From NCBI GenBank assembly GCA_965230275.1, contig CBDDKO010000001.1, forward strand, positions 62,001 through 126,000: a stretch of 64,000 bases of DNA, written 5' to 3'. Every line of letters begins with the position of its first letter. Positions within the stretch are counted from its first letter, which is position 1. Below the pieces are notes generated by a model, which saw only the letters and a program-made list of their open reading frames with translations, ran no database searches and was not told the origin of the DNA. This stretch comes from JAJRRS01 sp965230275. Its GTDB lineage: Bacteria; Planctomycetota; Phycisphaerae; Phycisphaerales; Phycisphaeraceae. The translations under genes and the position numbers were made by a program. Positions 17,401-25,681 of this stretch are shown piece by piece.

Positions 17401-18168
17401 GCGCACCTCACGCGGCAGCAGGTAGCGGTAAGGCCCGTCGAAGGTAAAACGCCGGACCTCCAACTCAACACTGGGTGTGTTCAGATCAATCTCGCCCTCC
17501 ACCAGTGCCGCGGAGGACTGGTCCCGGCGGTGTCGTTGGGCCAGGATAAAGTCGTACACGCCGTCCTGCTTGCTGTCGGCGATGAGATTGCCGTCGACCA
17601 GGATCGATTCGACCTGTTGGTATGCGCCGTCCGAGACTTCACCGAAGCGTACCTGGCCGCCGTTGATGTGGAGTTCGGGGAGCGCGTCGGGCAGGCCGGC
17701 CTCCTGCGAGGGGTCGGACGGTTGGGAGAGCAGCATCTCGTAGTTGAAGCGGCCAAGGTCCAGGTCCTCCGTCAGGTAAAGCGTCGGCTGGCTCAATGCG
17801 ACCGATGCGGCGCGGACACGGCCGGTGGCTAACGGCAGCAGGCGCAGTTTCACCGCCACCCGATCGGTGTGCAGCAGCTGCGCCATCTCACCGTCGGCAT
17901 CGGGGACGGTCAGATCGATCCCGTCCACCGTCAGCAACCCGTCCCAGGTCAGGTGTGCCTGCCCGACCTGCGCCTGGCATCCGATGGACTCTTCGAGCAG
18001 CTCCACCAGCACCCGGTTCAGCCGGGCCGGCCGTGTGAAGTAGGAGACGACGCCCACCAGCACGAACACCACGCCCAACAGGATGATGAAGCGGCGCAGC
18101 CACCGCCCGGGCCGTTTAGCCCGCTTCGGACGAGTCGTACTGCTGGGGGGTTGTTTGCTCACAGACAA
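14419..18168 (-). CDS. AsmA/TamB-like outer-membrane biogenesis protein
   Basis: A 1249-residue protein with an N-terminal cytoplasmic basic tail, one transmembrane helix (RRFIILLGVVFVLVGVVSYF, about residues 25-44) and a very long periplasmic beta-repetitive body. Recurrent short motifs such as VRFGEVSDG, VSGEIGPPIKDGTV and LNGQADFGDQGVGVDL are typical of AsmA/DUF3971/TamB bridge-like lipid-transport proteins; the C-terminal 250 residues carry the AsmA-like signature (LSAGLSIRVPLDGSQSTQGR, GNGSMAYPSTELNLRM). These proteins span the periplasm and move phospholipids or control outer-membrane assembly. The start may be TTG 18168 or GTG 18162. It is on the same strand as the SurA/PpiD-like and LptD genes upstream, but separated from them by a plus-strand gene. 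Confidence 0.72.
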   Translation of the reverse strand: MSVSKQPPSSTTRPKRAKRPGRWLRRFIILLGVVFVLVGVVSYFTRPARLNRVLVELLEESIGCQAQVGQAHLTWDGLLTVDGIDLTVPDADGEMAQLLHTDRVAVKLRLLPLATGRVRAASVALSQPTLYLTEDLDLGRFNYEMLLSQPSDPSQEAGLPDALPELHINGGQVRFGEVSDGAYQQVESILVDGNLIADSKQDGVYDFILAQRHRRDQSSAALVEGEIDLNTPSVELEVRRFTFDGPYRYLLPREVRSWWDRLQPRGTLPSVVLQVYSDDQGHVDFLAEMKLDGFGLSVPLVESNPLDMADVTGTLKLTSSGVSFENVTGMIEDIAFTAGGRFDGYHRKPGYELSVKTKPFDLPAEGGVWDGMPHAVSKYRERFSPQGMYEADVVLKRASADEDLQLFGHVDLIDTKFMYYRFKYPAEKLTGRISLHGNRIVLNDLVGIAPSGARAVVSGEIGPPIKDGTVRIVIHGEDMPLDEHLTNAMSEKRRKVLDMFFSQTGYESLLSQGVIRRPGETVASSETSGSDVSVVAANDAVSIAKDVPEFEPGGSATMTVTIQRPAGTGQKYQVTTNLQTDGLNSVFDFWHYPLVAEGGRVVITPDDVEVHDVRLRALNGGGGVIQGRLDLPREGSRLKPNLQLTSVRLPVDDLLVASIPKPKDQWVRSLNITGELVGTGEVFADPTGDVLFTVDSVFRNGRATPNAGRYTLEDVQGSITVERKRVQIEDFTGKHNAGTITLNGQADFGDQGVGVDLTFIGDNLPIKRGLIDLVPADHEARPMLTELFETYKPDGLTDAKLVYLGGREEPDTFSLNVQPHSLAFDFRNQRIELNELDGTVSLTPSKATLHHVSGRYPAGTFSIDGEVRLDDGLGLGLNFNAKADRLDATARALMPKQVRSLVDRLELRGPFELEDATLLTWPGAEQGPSAIFEADVLLRDASAQMGVALTEIHADLGVRVVTFSNQPWPHTDIQFSADHLRASDRLVRKASMHVQTGDRPSVIDFNQLKGSVYSGALVGRGQAVLDPPGSLGFELTLQEVELEPFLNPLGENATSSETATPDPTAEMDTAVTTRDLSSGLLSAGLSIRVPLDGSQSTQGRGIVTVRDATLYDKPLTLAVLQAANLSLPNESSFDRASARYLILGDTVLFDDIRFEAPAFVIAGNGSMAYPSTELNLRMVTHNPEAPDLGPVSELVKTFKDELLAIEVKGTLAKPVAGVVPLEGVFRSWGRIFGDTRAGATEVEVEQPFE

Positions 18169-18362
18169 ATGATCCGTGTATCGTCGACAAATTACAACAC
18201 GCCGGTTCCCGGCCGTGCAGGAGGCCTTGAGGATGCTTTAATCGTATCTGAACAACGCGTGACGCCGGCGTGGCCCTACCCACAGAGACTTTTGATTGCG
18301 GGCGTATTGGGGTATCTTTGGAGGCTGATTCACGATGTCAAACTGAATGATGAAGGATCATA

Positions 18363-18713
18363 ATGGACCCCAAGCCGACCATCCAATTCGACGATTTTAT
18401 GAAGCTTGACCTGCGTGTCGCGACGATCACGCAGGCGGAATTGCACCCCAACGCCGATCGGCTGTTGAAGCTGCAGATCGATCTGGGCGATCACCAGCGG
18501 CAGATCTGTGCGGGGATCAAGCAGTACTACGAGCCCGAATCGCTCGTCGGCAAGCAGATCATCGTGGTGGCCAACCTCGAACCGCGCAAGATCCGGGGCG
18601 AGGAATCCAACGGCATGCTGCTGGCGGCCAGCGCGATGGATGGGGAAGCGGTCGTGGATGTGGTGGTGATGTCGCCGTCCAAACCCGTGCCCGCCGGCTC
18701 GAGCGTGGGCTGA
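18363..18713 (+). CDS. Stand-alone tRNA-binding domain protein (MetG C-terminal/Trbp111-like)
   Basis: A 116-residue OB-fold tRNA-binding domain. IQFDDFMKLDLRVATITQAE, HPNADRLLKLQIDLG and VGKQIIVVANLEPRKIRGEE are diagnostic of the dimerising C-terminal domain of methionyl-tRNA synthetase (EMAPII/Trbp111 fold). The catalytic body of MetRS is absent; in this lineage the domain may be a separate polypeptide acting as a tRNA chaperone or MetRS beta subunit. AAGGA lies 6 nt before ATG 18363. It is a lone plus-strand gene between two minus-strand envelope genes. CsaA-type export chaperones share the fold, so that role cannot be excluded. Confidence 0.82.
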   Translation: MDPKPTIQFDDFMKLDLRVATITQAELHPNADRLLKLQIDLGDHQRQICAGIKQYYEPESLVGKQIIVVANLEPRKIRGEESNGMLLAASAMDGEAVVDVVVMSPSKPVPAGSSVG

Positions 18714-18753
18714 AGCCGCGGCAGGCATGTGAGTCGGTCATCCCGAGGCAGGA

Positions 18754-20739
18754 TCAGGTATCTTCCGGCTCGCCCGTTTCGTCCACCGGCGCATCGCCTT
18801 CGATCCCTTCATCCGATTCGTCCCCGCCCATGCTGTCGACGTAGTTCATGCGTTCGGACAGGGCGTCGAAAGACAGCGGGTTCTTAACCCGGGCCGGGGC
18901 AAGCACGGTGGTGTCGATCAGGATCGGCACGATCGGCTGCGCGGCGTTTTCCTTGAACTCCGAACGTGTCATCGGCTGATACGCATCGACACGGTACACA
19001 GCCAGTGCGAGTTGCGTATCGATGCCGACGACACCGGTCACATCGTCGGCCGGCGCTTCGGCGATGTCGCCATTGCTCTGCCCGTTGTTGGCGGTCTTGA
19101 AGTAGGCCTCGATGAAGGCGTCGCTCTGGCCGATCATCGGCAGCGGCGGGATGATCAGCAGGCCGTTGGGCAATGGCACCCGACGGGCGGTCGCGGGCAG
19201 GTCGATCACGGCCGAGTTGGCGCGGTCGGCGACGGCGGACATGCCTGAGTCAACCGCCTCGGTCAGCCAGCTGTCGGATTCAGCTAGCAGCCGTTTGTAG
19301 GCCGCCAGACGCCAAGCGTCCTGCTCGACTTGGTCACGGACCTCATCGACCGACTCGGGGACGCGCGTCGGCTGAGCATCGGTGAGGCGGAAGATGTAGC
19401 GTGAGCCGAACTGATCCATCATCGGTGCCGACGCCAGACCGACCTGCAGGCGTCGGGGCAGCAGCGGGTTGTCGGACGCGGGCTCGAGTTCCTTGGTGCT
19501 GAGCACGAACGCGGTCAGGTCCACGCGCTCGTTGTCTGCAAGCCGGCTGAAGCCGATGCCCGGCAGGTCGATCAATTCCCGGGCACTGACCCAGGCCCCG
19601 TCATTCGCCAAGCGCACCTCAGGCTGCAGCCCGTACTCCGCTGCCAGCGCCTCCGTGACCTCGCGCATCGACTTGAGTTGCCCGATGTCTTCGATCACCC
19701 GGTAATCGTCTTTCTTGGGGATGCTGCGCAGGTCCTCGTAGAATAGCCCGAACGCCGACTTGGCCATACGTTCGACCAGGTCCAGGGAAAGCTGAGCGGT
19801 CAGGTCCGAGATCACCTGTTCGCGTACAGCTTCATAAGGCTTAACCTCGGCATCGAGTCCCTCGCCGCGGTATCTGTCCTGATTAGCCCGGTAGTGAGCC
19901 AGCGCATCGGCCTCGTTAACCTTGACGTGCTGACGGACGTCGTCGATCGAGATCACGAGGTATTCGAGCTTCACACGGTCCGGCACGCGGTAGCCGAAGG
20001 CATACGGCTTGCCCCGACCGGGCAGCGCGTCCTTGTACTCATTGAATAGCGTCTCGACTTCTTCCGCCGTCGGCTTGGGGGTGTCGCCCGTGTATTCATC
20101 CGCCGAGACGAGCACGGCCCGCCCGGTCACCTGAGCGCCCTGGTCCTGGAGGAAGTGCTCGACAAGCGGTTTACTCATGCGAGACGAGCCGTAGGACATC
20201 GCCTCGAACAAGCCGGCGGCCTGCGGATTGAGGAACATCTGCCGCATGAAAGAGGCCCGCTGCCGACCCGGCAGGTGCGACTGAGCGGCGATGAGCTCTT
20301 TGTATTGCTGGATGATCAGCCAGTTCCGCATGGCGTGGCGGATGTAGGAAGGCGTGGCGTTGATCCGGGCGGCGATCAGCTCTATGTCGGCGTCGGACTT
20401 GCCGGATTCGAGCTTGAGCTGCTCGACTTCCATCTGGCTAGCGTGGAGGCCGAGGCGCTCGGCGTCCTTGAGGGCGAGCGCCCAGCGTTTGGCGTCGTTG
20501 TTGTCGTTACCGCCGTCGGGATCGAGGATCAACCCGAAGTTCCGCAGCACGTGCATGTCACCATCGGCGGACCTGAGGTCGCCGCGTGTCAGTTCACCGC
20601 CCTCGTACGTGCCGAGCACGTAGCTGTTGGGGTCCTTAGTGAACATCGACATGACGGGCTGGATGAGGAAAACGATCATCAGCAGGCTGCCGCCGATGCC
20701 GAGGATCCATTTGTTGTACTGTCTGAAGAACTTGAGCAC
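18754..20739 (-). CDS. SurA/PpiD-like periplasmic folding factor
   Basis: A 661-residue protein with an N-terminal membrane anchor (WILGIGGSLLMIVFLIQPVM, about 10-30) and a large helical periplasmic region like the SurA/PpiD chaperone domain (MRNWLIIQQYKELIAAQS, PTAEEVETLFNEYKDALPG, VKLEYLVISIDDVRQHVKV). I do not see the parvulin catalytic signature, so it may be a chaperone without isomerase activity. The C-terminus is acidic (GDESDEGIEGDAP). The start is GTG 20739 with GGAG 10 nt upstream. It lies 80 bp downstream of lptD on the same strand; SurA is a known chaperone for LptD folding in E. coli, which makes the pairing functionally sensible. Confidence 0.72.
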   Translation of the reverse strand: MLKFFRQYNKWILGIGGSLLMIVFLIQPVMSMFTKDPNSYVLGTYEGGELTRGDLRSADGDMHVLRNFGLILDPDGGNDNNDAKRWALALKDAERLGLHASQMEVEQLKLESGKSDADIELIAARINATPSYIRHAMRNWLIIQQYKELIAAQSHLPGRQRASFMRQMFLNPQAAGLFEAMSYGSSRMSKPLVEHFLQDQGAQVTGRAVLVSADEYTGDTPKPTAEEVETLFNEYKDALPGRGKPYAFGYRVPDRVKLEYLVISIDDVRQHVKVNEADALAHYRANQDRYRGEGLDAEVKPYEAVREQVISDLTAQLSLDLVERMAKSAFGLFYEDLRSIPKKDDYRVIEDIGQLKSMREVTEALAAEYGLQPEVRLANDGAWVSARELIDLPGIGFSRLADNERVDLTAFVLSTKELEPASDNPLLPRRLQVGLASAPMMDQFGSRYIFRLTDAQPTRVPESVDEVRDQVEQDAWRLAAYKRLLAESDSWLTEAVDSGMSAVADRANSAVIDLPATARRVPLPNGLLIIPPLPMIGQSDAFIEAYFKTANNGQSNGDIAEAPADDVTGVVGIDTQLALAVYRVDAYQPMTRSEFKENAAQPIVPILIDTTVLAPARVKNPLSFDALSERMNYVDSMGGDESDEGIEGDAPVDETGEPEDT

Positions 20740-20819
20740 GGGGTTGGGGCTCCAAGGGTGAGGCTGTCACCGAATCCGGGGGTAGTGTTGCAAACCGGAC
20801 AGTATAACGGGTGGGCGGA

Positions 20820-23800
20820 TCAGAATCCTTCCGGGGTCAGGACGATGCCGATACTGTGGTTATCGTCGATTTCATCGACCCGGGCGGTGAGGCGGACCAG
20901 CCATCGCGGGACACGCCGCTCCAGCCAGAGATCGATCGAGCGTGACTCGTCCCGGGCGAAGTCGATCCGCTGGCGGAAGCCCATCTCGTACTTGGTGGTC
21001 AGCCGGTAGGTGAAGCCATAGGTGAGCAGCTGGCTTTCGAGCAGGTCGATCTCGTCGTAACGGACGAACGAGCTGAGCCGGGGGGAGTGCTGGAGCGTGC
21101 CGCCGATGCGCCACTGGACGACCCGGTCGGACTCGAGGCTGTGGGTCAACTCACCGGAGATGCCGAGCGTGTCGGTGACCATCCAGAGCAGTTCGGAGTA
21201 GAAGTGGTCGCCGCCGGTGCTGTACTCCGGCCGGTGTTCGAAGAAGCGTGCGAGTTCGGCGTTGGGGTTCGGCGCGTCCTCGGCCAGGACCAGGTCGGTA
21301 CGCAGGACAACCCAATCCACGGTCCGCTGCCGCTTACCCGAGCCGCGGCGGGTCTGCAGCGTGTTGGTCAGGCCGAGGCGGATCGTCCCGCCGTCACTGA
21401 TGGATTCGACGTCGTAGTCATACACGGGGAGGTCGCCGGGATCGATATTCGATTCGGCGTAGAACACGTCAAAGTTCGGCTCGATGATGTGGCGGATGCC
21501 GTTGACGTCCAGGACACGGCTCTGGTTGCCGTAGGTCTTGTGTAATTGTGTGCTGATGCGCGTGCCCAGCGCACCCCAGACCCGCAGCTTCTCGTCCTCG
21601 CCGGCGAAGGCCGAGAAGTCTTCGTCATAAGCGGTGATCCGGCCGACGGCGTAGGGCGCAACTTTGAAGTCCCCCACTTGCATCGGCATGCTGACTTCCT
21701 GCCGCGAGTCTGCGCGGAAGACCCACTCGTCCGGGACACCCGAAGCAAACAGCGCGTCATCAAAGTTCGTCGTGTTGGGGATACCGAACAGCGTCATAGA
21801 CGCGGGGTTTGAGAAGCCGCGATCAAACGGCGAATCCTCACCGGGGCGGATCCGGACGAACCCGGCGCGGTTCTCGCTGAACCAGGTCAGCTGATCGTCC
21901 AGCAGGCTGGTGCCGGTGCGGTAGTACGCGACCTCGGGGGCCTTATCGACTGTGTACCCGGGGGATTGCAGCGTGGTTAGCTGGGGGGTGAAGTCGGTGA
22001 TGTCATAACGGGTCAGGAACGTAATCGCCTGATCGCCCTCGTGCAGCTTCCAGTAGAGCGATGTCTCGTACTGCTTCGCTTCGTAGGCCTCGTCGCGGAA
22101 AAACTCTTCCAGGAACGTCTCGTCTGAGACGTACGCGCTTTCGACGGACAATTCCGAGCCGTTCTGCAGGTACTGACGGTGCTGCCAGATGTAGAACCCG
22201 CGCACCTCGCCGTCCTGATCGATGTCCCGACGTCCGCCGATCTCGTCGGTGCCGTTGTCGTTCAGCAGCGCGTAGGCCTCGGCCCGGCCGAACATGTTGG
22301 GCATCGCGTATTCAAGCTCGGCCCCGACCGCCGCGCCGTGATCGCCCAGCCAGTCGGCCCTGCCGAGCAGTTCAACGCCCTCGGGGGCCGTTCGCCCGGC
22401 CAGGGCAAACACATCCCATACCGTCTCAAACTGTGCCCCTTGGTCGCTGTCGTAACCGGCCTTGACGCGCTTCAGCGGGATGTCCGCCAGCTCGCCTTGC
22501 ATGTAGGGCCAGATGAAAAACGGTGTGTCTCGCACACGTAGCGTCGTGTCGGTCGCGCTGAACCGGTACGTCTCTTCTTCGCCTTTGGCTTGTGTCCGGT
22601 CGAGCGTTAATCGCCCTGCACCGATAGCGAAGTGCGGCTCGCCGAACTCACTGGTGGTCAGCTGGACGTTCTCGGCGTTGAAGCTGTTGGCTGAGGTCTG
22701 CCGGACGGTCTGGGCACGCATGTAGAGCGGCAGCTTGCGCGTCGCGTCATAGGTATAAACGACAGCCTCCAGCAGCACGGCCTTGTTCTGTTTCACGTCG
22801 TAATACACACGCGGGGCGCGGACGGTGAAGTCGGCGTCGGTAACGATGACATTGTCTTCGAGGTAGACGCCACGGATCGAGCCGGCGTCGACAGCCGACG
22901 GCGCGACGGGGCCGGCTTCCTCGTCTTCATCCAAGAACACGACCACGCGCTCAGCCCGCAGGGAGACCTGACGCTCTTTGCGGTAGTCGTCGTAGAACAG
23001 CCGGACGTTGCCGATCAGCATGACGCTTGATTCGGGCGTGTCATCATCCGCCGGATCGTAGACCACGCGGTCGGCGACCAGACTGACCGTGCCGTGCGTC
23101 GGCAGGACGTTGTCATCATCGACGGCCACCGGCGGGTCGGGCTGGGGCCTGGGCATGTCGGGTTTGGTCTGTGCTTGCGTGGTGTCGGTCGTGGGCCCGT
23201 CAGGCGTGACCGTTGTCGTCGGGCCTACCCCGGGTTTGGGTTTTGGTCCGGTTTCATCCTTCTGGGCCAGGCGTGTCCCGCCCCAGAGCTCGGGATCGAA
23301 AAGCGGTTGGCCAGGCGGGCTGATCGATATGCGGGCCATGGCCTGTTGGTGGCGCTGCATCCGGGCATGGGCGGCGCTGATCAACTCGTGGTTAGGCGGC
23401 TGGTCACCCCCATCGAAGAACAGGTCGTTGTGCGCCTGGATACCGCCGGTGGTCGAGGCGGTGACGAGCAGGCGTTTGGCCTTCGCGGACACGGGGCCGT
23501 GGCCTCGCAGGTGCTTGGCATTGTCCAGGTAGATGCTGAGGTGTCGGATGGTCTTGCCGGGGCGCTGTTCGGTGTCGATGCGGACGACCGCGGTGTCGGC
23601 CTCGAAGCCGTAGACACCGATGGAGAAGCCGGCATCGCCTTCTAAGAGCAACCATGATGCGCCGTCCTGCTGCCAGGCATGGACCCGCCGTGCGAATAAC
23701 ACGGCGTCGTTACGGACGATCGGATCAGGTGCGGGATGGGCAATGAAACCGGGCGATGCGGTCACATCGGCAAACACCATCGGCTGGGCCATCAGCACGG

Positions 23801-23879
23801 CAAGCATGCTCACCCAAAGCACCGTCCATACAGCGTGAACCCAACGCCCTGGGTAAGCCTGAAAGGCGCTGTCTGCCAT
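20820..23879 (-). CDS. lptD: LptD/OstA-like outer-membrane assembly protein
   Basis: A protein of about 1019 residues. It has a signal peptide (AVWTVLWVSMLAVLMAQPMV then FADV), a proline/threonine-rich low-complexity linker (about 240-285), an OstA-type jelly roll (LVADRVVYDPADDD, VMLIGNVRLFYDDYRKERQ, NVIVTDADFTVRAPRVYYDV) and a C-terminal beta-barrel of alternating strands ending in Phe, the usual outer-membrane signal. LptD inserts lipopolysaccharide into the outer leaflet. No cysteine is visible in the mature sequence, so the disulfide relay of E. coli LptD cannot operate. ATG 23879 with GGAG 6 nt upstream is preferred; ATG 23903 is possible, and a start at 24110 would run into the upstream methyltransferase gene. 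No lptE is recognised nearby. Confidence 0.82.
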   Translation of the reverse strand: MADSAFQAYPGRWVHAVWTVLWVSMLAVLMAQPMVFADVTASPGFIAHPAPDPIVRNDAVLFARRVHAWQQDGASWLLLEGDAGFSIGVYGFEADTAVVRIDTEQRPGKTIRHLSIYLDNAKHLRGHGPVSAKAKRLLVTASTTGGIQAHNDLFFDGGDQPPNHELISAAHARMQRHQQAMARISISPPGQPLFDPELWGGTRLAQKDETGPKPKPGVGPTTTVTPDGPTTDTTQAQTKPDMPRPQPDPPVAVDDDNVLPTHGTVSLVADRVVYDPADDDTPESSVMLIGNVRLFYDDYRKERQVSLRAERVVVFLDEDEEAGPVAPSAVDAGSIRGVYLEDNVIVTDADFTVRAPRVYYDVKQNKAVLLEAVVYTYDATRKLPLYMRAQTVRQTSANSFNAENVQLTTSEFGEPHFAIGAGRLTLDRTQAKGEEETYRFSATDTTLRVRDTPFFIWPYMQGELADIPLKRVKAGYDSDQGAQFETVWDVFALAGRTAPEGVELLGRADWLGDHGAAVGAELEYAMPNMFGRAEAYALLNDNGTDEIGGRRDIDQDGEVRGFYIWQHRQYLQNGSELSVESAYVSDETFLEEFFRDEAYEAKQYETSLYWKLHEGDQAITFLTRYDITDFTPQLTTLQSPGYTVDKAPEVAYYRTGTSLLDDQLTWFSENRAGFVRIRPGEDSPFDRGFSNPASMTLFGIPNTTNFDDALFASGVPDEWVFRADSRQEVSMPMQVGDFKVAPYAVGRITAYDEDFSAFAGEDEKLRVWGALGTRISTQLHKTYGNQSRVLDVNGIRHIIEPNFDVFYAESNIDPGDLPVYDYDVESISDGGTIRLGLTNTLQTRRGSGKRQRTVDWVVLRTDLVLAEDAPNPNAELARFFEHRPEYSTGGDHFYSELLWMVTDTLGISGELTHSLESDRVVQWRIGGTLQHSPRLSSFVRYDEIDLLESQLLTYGFTYRLTTKYEMGFRQRIDFARDESRSIDLWLERRVPRWLVRLTARVDEIDDNHSIGIVLTPEGF

Positions 23880-24009
23880 GCCGCGCTCCGTGCGTTGCCT
23901 CATAGGTCCGAATCCCCAATCGCCACGGAGCGAATATACGCCGACGTAGCGACACCGGCAAGAAACCGGCGGGACCGAAGGGCTTGGTACCAAGTGAAGT
24001 AAGTGCTGA

Positions 24010-24720
24010 TCAATCCATCGCCAAGGCGGCGTGGGACTTCCCGGCCGGGTCGTCATCCAGGTCACGATGGGCCGGCTGGGGGGCGGGTGTGGGCTGGCTG
24101 TCGCTATCACCCAGCACGACGATCTGCCAGAAGTCCAGTTGGGTCATCTTGAAGTTGTACTGCACGTCCAACTCGCTGCCATTGAGGCACTCTTCCAGCG
24201 ACAGGTCGCTCCGCCAGCCGATCTTGACGAAGATCGGGTTAAAAGTGCGTTCAAACCAGGCGATGAATGGATTGGTGCTGAGGAAGTGGTTGAGCACGAC
24301 GACGCGCCCGCCGGGCTTGACCAGGCGCTGGGCCCAGGCCATGAGCTTGGCCGGATCGCTGACGACGGAGACGACGTGGGTGATCATGATGTGGTCGAAA
24401 CTATGCTCAGCAAACGGCGGGGTCATCGCGTCGCCCTGAACCAGGACACAATTCGTCAACCCGTCGCTCTTGATCTTCTTGACCGCCTTGTTGAGCATCC
24501 CGCCGGAGAGGTCCATGCCGACGACGGTGATGTCGCGTGGGTAGTGCCGGAGCGTCATCCCGGTGCCGACGCCGATATCCAGCACGGTGTCGCCGGGTTT
24601 GGGCCGAAGCTCACGCAGTGCGCGGACCTGACGCTTGTGGACCAGTGCGCCGAACGTGTAGTCATAAAACTTCGACCACAGGTCATACAGCGGGCTGGTC
24701 GCCTCTTCGGTCATTCTCAT
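24010..24720 (-). CDS. UbiE/PmtA-like SAM-dependent methyltransferase
   Basis: A 236-residue class I methyltransferase with motif I VLDIGVGTGMTL (about 46-57), post-I VVGMDLSGGML, motif II DHIMITHVVSVV and motif III LVKPGGRVVVLNHFL. The N-terminus (SPLYDLWSKFYDYTFGALVH) and the FWQIVVL tail recall UbiE and phosphatidylethanolamine N-methyltransferase (PmtA) proteins, so the substrate is likely a lipid or quinone. Its ATG (24720) is 2 bp after the TAG of the TlpA-like gene, indicating an operon. The C-terminal 35 residues are low-complexity and hydrophilic. Confidence 0.72.
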   Translation of the reverse strand: MRMTEEATSPLYDLWSKFYDYTFGALVHKRQVRALRELRPKPGDTVLDIGVGTGMTLRHYPRDITVVGMDLSGGMLNKAVKKIKSDGLTNCVLVQGDAMTPPFAEHSFDHIMITHVVSVVSDPAKLMAWAQRLVKPGGRVVVLNHFLSTNPFIAWFERTFNPIFVKIGWRSDLSLEECLNGSELDVQYNFKMTQLDFWQIVVLGDSDSQPTPAPQPAHRDLDDDPAGKSHAALAMD

Positions 24721-24722
24721 GG

Positions 24723-25343
24723 CTAAGGCTCCTGGTCTGATGCGAGCAGATAGTCCACGTGGTCAAGGATGGCTTGCGTCGATCCGCCTTCGAGGAACTC
24801 GGCGGACAGCTGTCCGGTCGAATCGTAAACCAAGATAGCCGGGACAGCTAGATTGTTCCAGCTTTCACCCAGCCCGTCGGCCAATGCCTGCTGGGCAGCG
24901 GAGTCGTTCTCGAAGATAAAAGCATCGTGTAGTGCGTCGTGCTCAGACAGAAACGCCACCGCGGCCGGCTCCCGGCTGGGATCGTCCAGCGTGACCGTGA
25001 CCGCACGAACCGGCCCCTTCCGTGCCACGAGCCCCTCGTGCAGCGAAGGGAACATTTCCACACAGGGCACACACCAGGTCGCCCAGAAGTCGATCACCAG
25101 GACCTGATCCTGCTCGGCAGTTTCGGCGATGAGCCTTTTAATGTCATCCAACGCCACGACTTGCAGGTGATGATCGATAGCTGTCTCGGTGGGTGGAGCA
25201 CCGGCCGTGGAAATAGACTCGACAGGGGCCGGCGGCTGGGCGTTCGGGTCGTCACAGCCCGTGAGCAGACTTATCACAAGGACCAACCCCGGAATCCACA
25301 GCGCGGTCAAACCCCTATACTTGATGGACTGCAGACGTTTCAT
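24723..25343 (-). CDS. TlpA-like thioredoxin-fold lipoprotein
   Basis: A 206-residue exported thiol-disulfide oxidoreductase. Lipobox LLTGC (Cys about residue 30) predicts a lipid anchor; the thioredoxin domain has VIDFWATWCVPCVEMFPSLHE with the redox motif CVPC and a cis-Pro loop near NNLAVPAILV. It would reduce periplasmic disulfides, for example during cytochrome c assembly. ATG 25343 is chosen because GGAGG lies 7 nt upstream; the longer frame to 25424 lacks such a site and would spoil the signal peptide. It is divergent from thiS and overlaps into an operon with the methyltransferase. Confidence 0.85.
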   Translation of the reverse strand: MKRLQSIKYRGLTALWIPGLVLVISLLTGCDDPNAQPPAPVESISTAGAPPTETAIDHHLQVVALDDIKRLIAETAEQDQVLVIDFWATWCVPCVEMFPSLHEGLVARKGPVRAVTVTLDDPSREPAAVAFLSEHDALHDAFIFENDSAAQQALADGLGESWNNLAVPAILVYDSTGQLSAEFLEGGSTQAILDHVDYLLASDQEP

Positions 25344-25401
25344 AGCCGAACCTCCGGTTTCCTTACTTGTGCAAGTGAGTACGATACACTTTATGTCACC
25401 A

Positions 25402-25605
25402 ATGACCCTAAATCTCACGATCAACGGCGAAACAAAGCAGACCCAGGTGGAGAATATCCGTCAGCTCCTGATCGAGATGGGCCTGGATAAGCAAGCCGTG
25501 GCCGTGGAACTCAACCGCGAAGTCGTGCCGAAGAAACTACACGACCAAACCCCCCTAAAAGACGGGGACACCTTGGAATTAGTAACCCTGGTCGGCGGCG
25601 GATGA
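25402..25605 (+). CDS. thiS: Sulfur carrier protein ThiS
   Basis: A 67-residue ubiquitin-fold sulfur carrier for thiazole synthesis. LTINGETKQ at the N-terminus, VAVELNREVVPK in the middle and the C-terminal LVTLVGGG with terminal Gly-Gly, which is adenylated and thiocarboxylated by ThiF/ThiI/IscS-type enzymes. An ATG at 25393 would add three residues; neither start has a strong Shine-Dalgarno. It is followed by thiG after 76 bp of repeats, so the two form a short thiamine unit. No TPP riboswitch is visible upstream. Confidence 0.88.
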   Translation: MTLNLTINGETKQTQVENIRQLLIEMGLDKQAVAVELNREVVPKKLHDQTPLKDGDTLELVTLVGGG

Positions 25606-25677
25606 GCTATAAGCCATTAACCGTCAGCCATTAGCCGTTTGTTCGAAACCCGAATCCCGATACCCGAACCCCGATCC
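25606..25677 (+). repeat. TTAGCC-type repeat plus CCCCGAT heptamer array before thiG
   Basis: The thiS-thiG spacer consists almost entirely of two simple repeats: GCCATTAACC/GCCATTAGCC (25613-25637) and five CCCGAA/CCCCGAT units (25645-25677) that end 4 nt before the thiG ATG. There is no Shine-Dalgarno in this position. The first type recurs at 33621 and the second at 4311, 52075, 60711 and 61854. Confidence 0.75.
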
Positions 25678-25681
25678 ACCC

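Noticed and set aside
23903..24110. N-terminal extension of LptD to 24110
   Set aside because: It would overlap the upstream methyltransferase gene by about 100 bp and reads as Pro/Ser/Arg-rich non-coding-like sequence before a proper signal peptide.
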